Below are positions 63,160 through 64,000 of a stretch of DNA of 64,000 bases, piece by piece. The DNA lies in assembly GCA_963854835.1 (NCBI GenBank), contig OY978525.1, positions 8,419,540 to 8,483,539 on the forward strand. Direction: 5' to 3'. A program made the translations under genes and the position numbers. How positions within the stretch are numbered: position 1 is the stretch's first letter; every line of letters starts with the position of its first letter. The notes under the pieces were generated by a model, which did no database searches, was not told the DNA's origin, and worked only from the letters and a program-made list of their open reading frames with translations. Source of the stretch: Megamerina dolium (Eukaryota; Arthropoda; Insecta; Diptera; Megamerinidae).

Positions 63160-64000
63160 TTTATGTCGATTATTTTTGCAATAAACTCAACACTTTTTGT
63201 ATCGAAAAAATTTTGAATATTTATGCAAAACTTATTACAATAAACTTTCTTTCAGCGGTGCTCTGCATTATTATCGATAATTTTTTTTTGCAAAAATATC
63301 GATAAATTTTTATTTGGAACAATAGAAATGGCGAAATCGCAATTTGTACAAAACATAATTTCGAAACTATTTCCAAAATCTTTGCAATATTGTGGAAAAT
63401 CTAAATCCATATATTTGTTTCGACATTTTTCGGAATAAGCTAGAAATTTTTGTATATGGCAAAAATTTAGATGCAAATTTGTAGTCATTACAAAACTCTA
63501 AATCGATATTGTTTTAAAAATTATTGCAATAATGTCGAATATCTGATTCCGTAGACATTTTTGCCATTTTTCAAGTTTTTGCAATAGCGTCAAAAAAATT
63601 GAAAAACATATTTTCGATATTACTGCAAAAATCTTTGCAATCACTTTTTTCGACATTAAAATAAATAAAGGCGTCGATCAGTTATTGCAATAATGTCAAC
63701 ATTTTATACAGCAAAAATGGAAAAATCAATTTCGAATCTTATTTCGCTATTGTTACAAAAACTTTTATAAAAACTATTCCAATAATCTTTTTTCGACGGT
63801 TCTCTGGATTAATATCGATCAGATTTTGCAATAACATTGAATAAAGAATAAAAAATAAAGTAAAAATATATTTCTATAGAAAATTTTTCGATATTATTTC
63901 AATTTTTTTTTTTGCAATAATGTGGCAAAAGTGAACAGAAATGCTCGATCGCAATAATTTCGAAATTTTTTATTACCAATTGTTGAATATATGGAAAATA
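63160..64000. repeat. Degenerate AT-rich repeat field
   Basis: The motif ttgcaataatgtcgaa and its complement recur with variation (63523, 63581, 63690, 63819, 63911 and others), mixed with tcgatatt/atcgataat. It continues to the window edge. Confidence 0.55.

Overview
The window looks like a chromosome segment from a higher (cyclorrhaphan) fly, most likely a tephritid fruit fly. The protein-coding genes have clear Drosophila orthologues with short GT..AG introns. The non-coding DNA is AT-rich and full of Tc1/mariner, Harbinger, non-LTR, BEL/Pao and tRNA-derived SINE remnants. From memory, several of these genes (Ars2, the WDR74 and TRUB2 orthologues, a SmydA gene, a CCHamide receptor) also lie near one another in D. 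melanogaster, so this is probably a conserved neighbourhood. Species assignment is an inference.

Layout. (1) 1-12757, + strand: Ars2 (SERRATE), the zinc-finger/RRM scaffold that links the nuclear cap-binding complex to RNA processing. All splice phases close over seven constitutive exons, followed by a choice of TWO terminal exons (10458-10539 or 12679-12757). Each encodes a different version of the conserved C-terminal Y-x-D-L-D-A-P tail. The long introns hold a non-LTR element, two copies of a MITE, a SINE and a deleted Harbinger element. (2) 13790-15430: an apparently intact Tc1-family transposon with IR/DR ends. (3) 16806-21470, - strand: a MYND/SET SmydA-type gene, then a TRUB2-type mitochondrial pseudouridine synthase whose catalytic Asp position reads Gly. 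(4) 23214-24750, + strand: the WDR74 orthologue (60S ribosome assembly), diverging from TRUB2. (5) 24904-30554, - strand: a pickpocket (DEG/ENaC) channel, tail to tail with WDR74, with a repeat-filled 3.7 kb intron. (6) 30.6-58.2 kb: a gene-poor, repeat-dense stretch with mariner relics (one with ~250 bp inverted ends), LINE 3' ends, a hairpin MITE pair, a BEL/Pao scrap, and a satellite that grades from degenerate to homogeneous 176 bp units and carries a SINE flanked by a 9 bp target-site duplication. (7) 58222-62564, - strand: the last three exons of a CCHamide-type neuropeptide GPCR. Its 5' exons lie beyond the right edge. (8) 62.6-64.0 kb: intron sequence with a degenerate AT-rich repeat.

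Functionally these are unrelated neighbours (RNA processing, ribosome assembly, mitochondrial RNA modification, ion channel, peptide receptor). They do not form an operon-like system. The most interesting points are the duplicated Ars2 terminal exon, the missing catalytic residue in the TRUB2 homologue, the intact Tc1 element, and the SINE-in-satellite insertion. All exon structures were derived by eye from reading frame, phase and splice signals, without transcripts.
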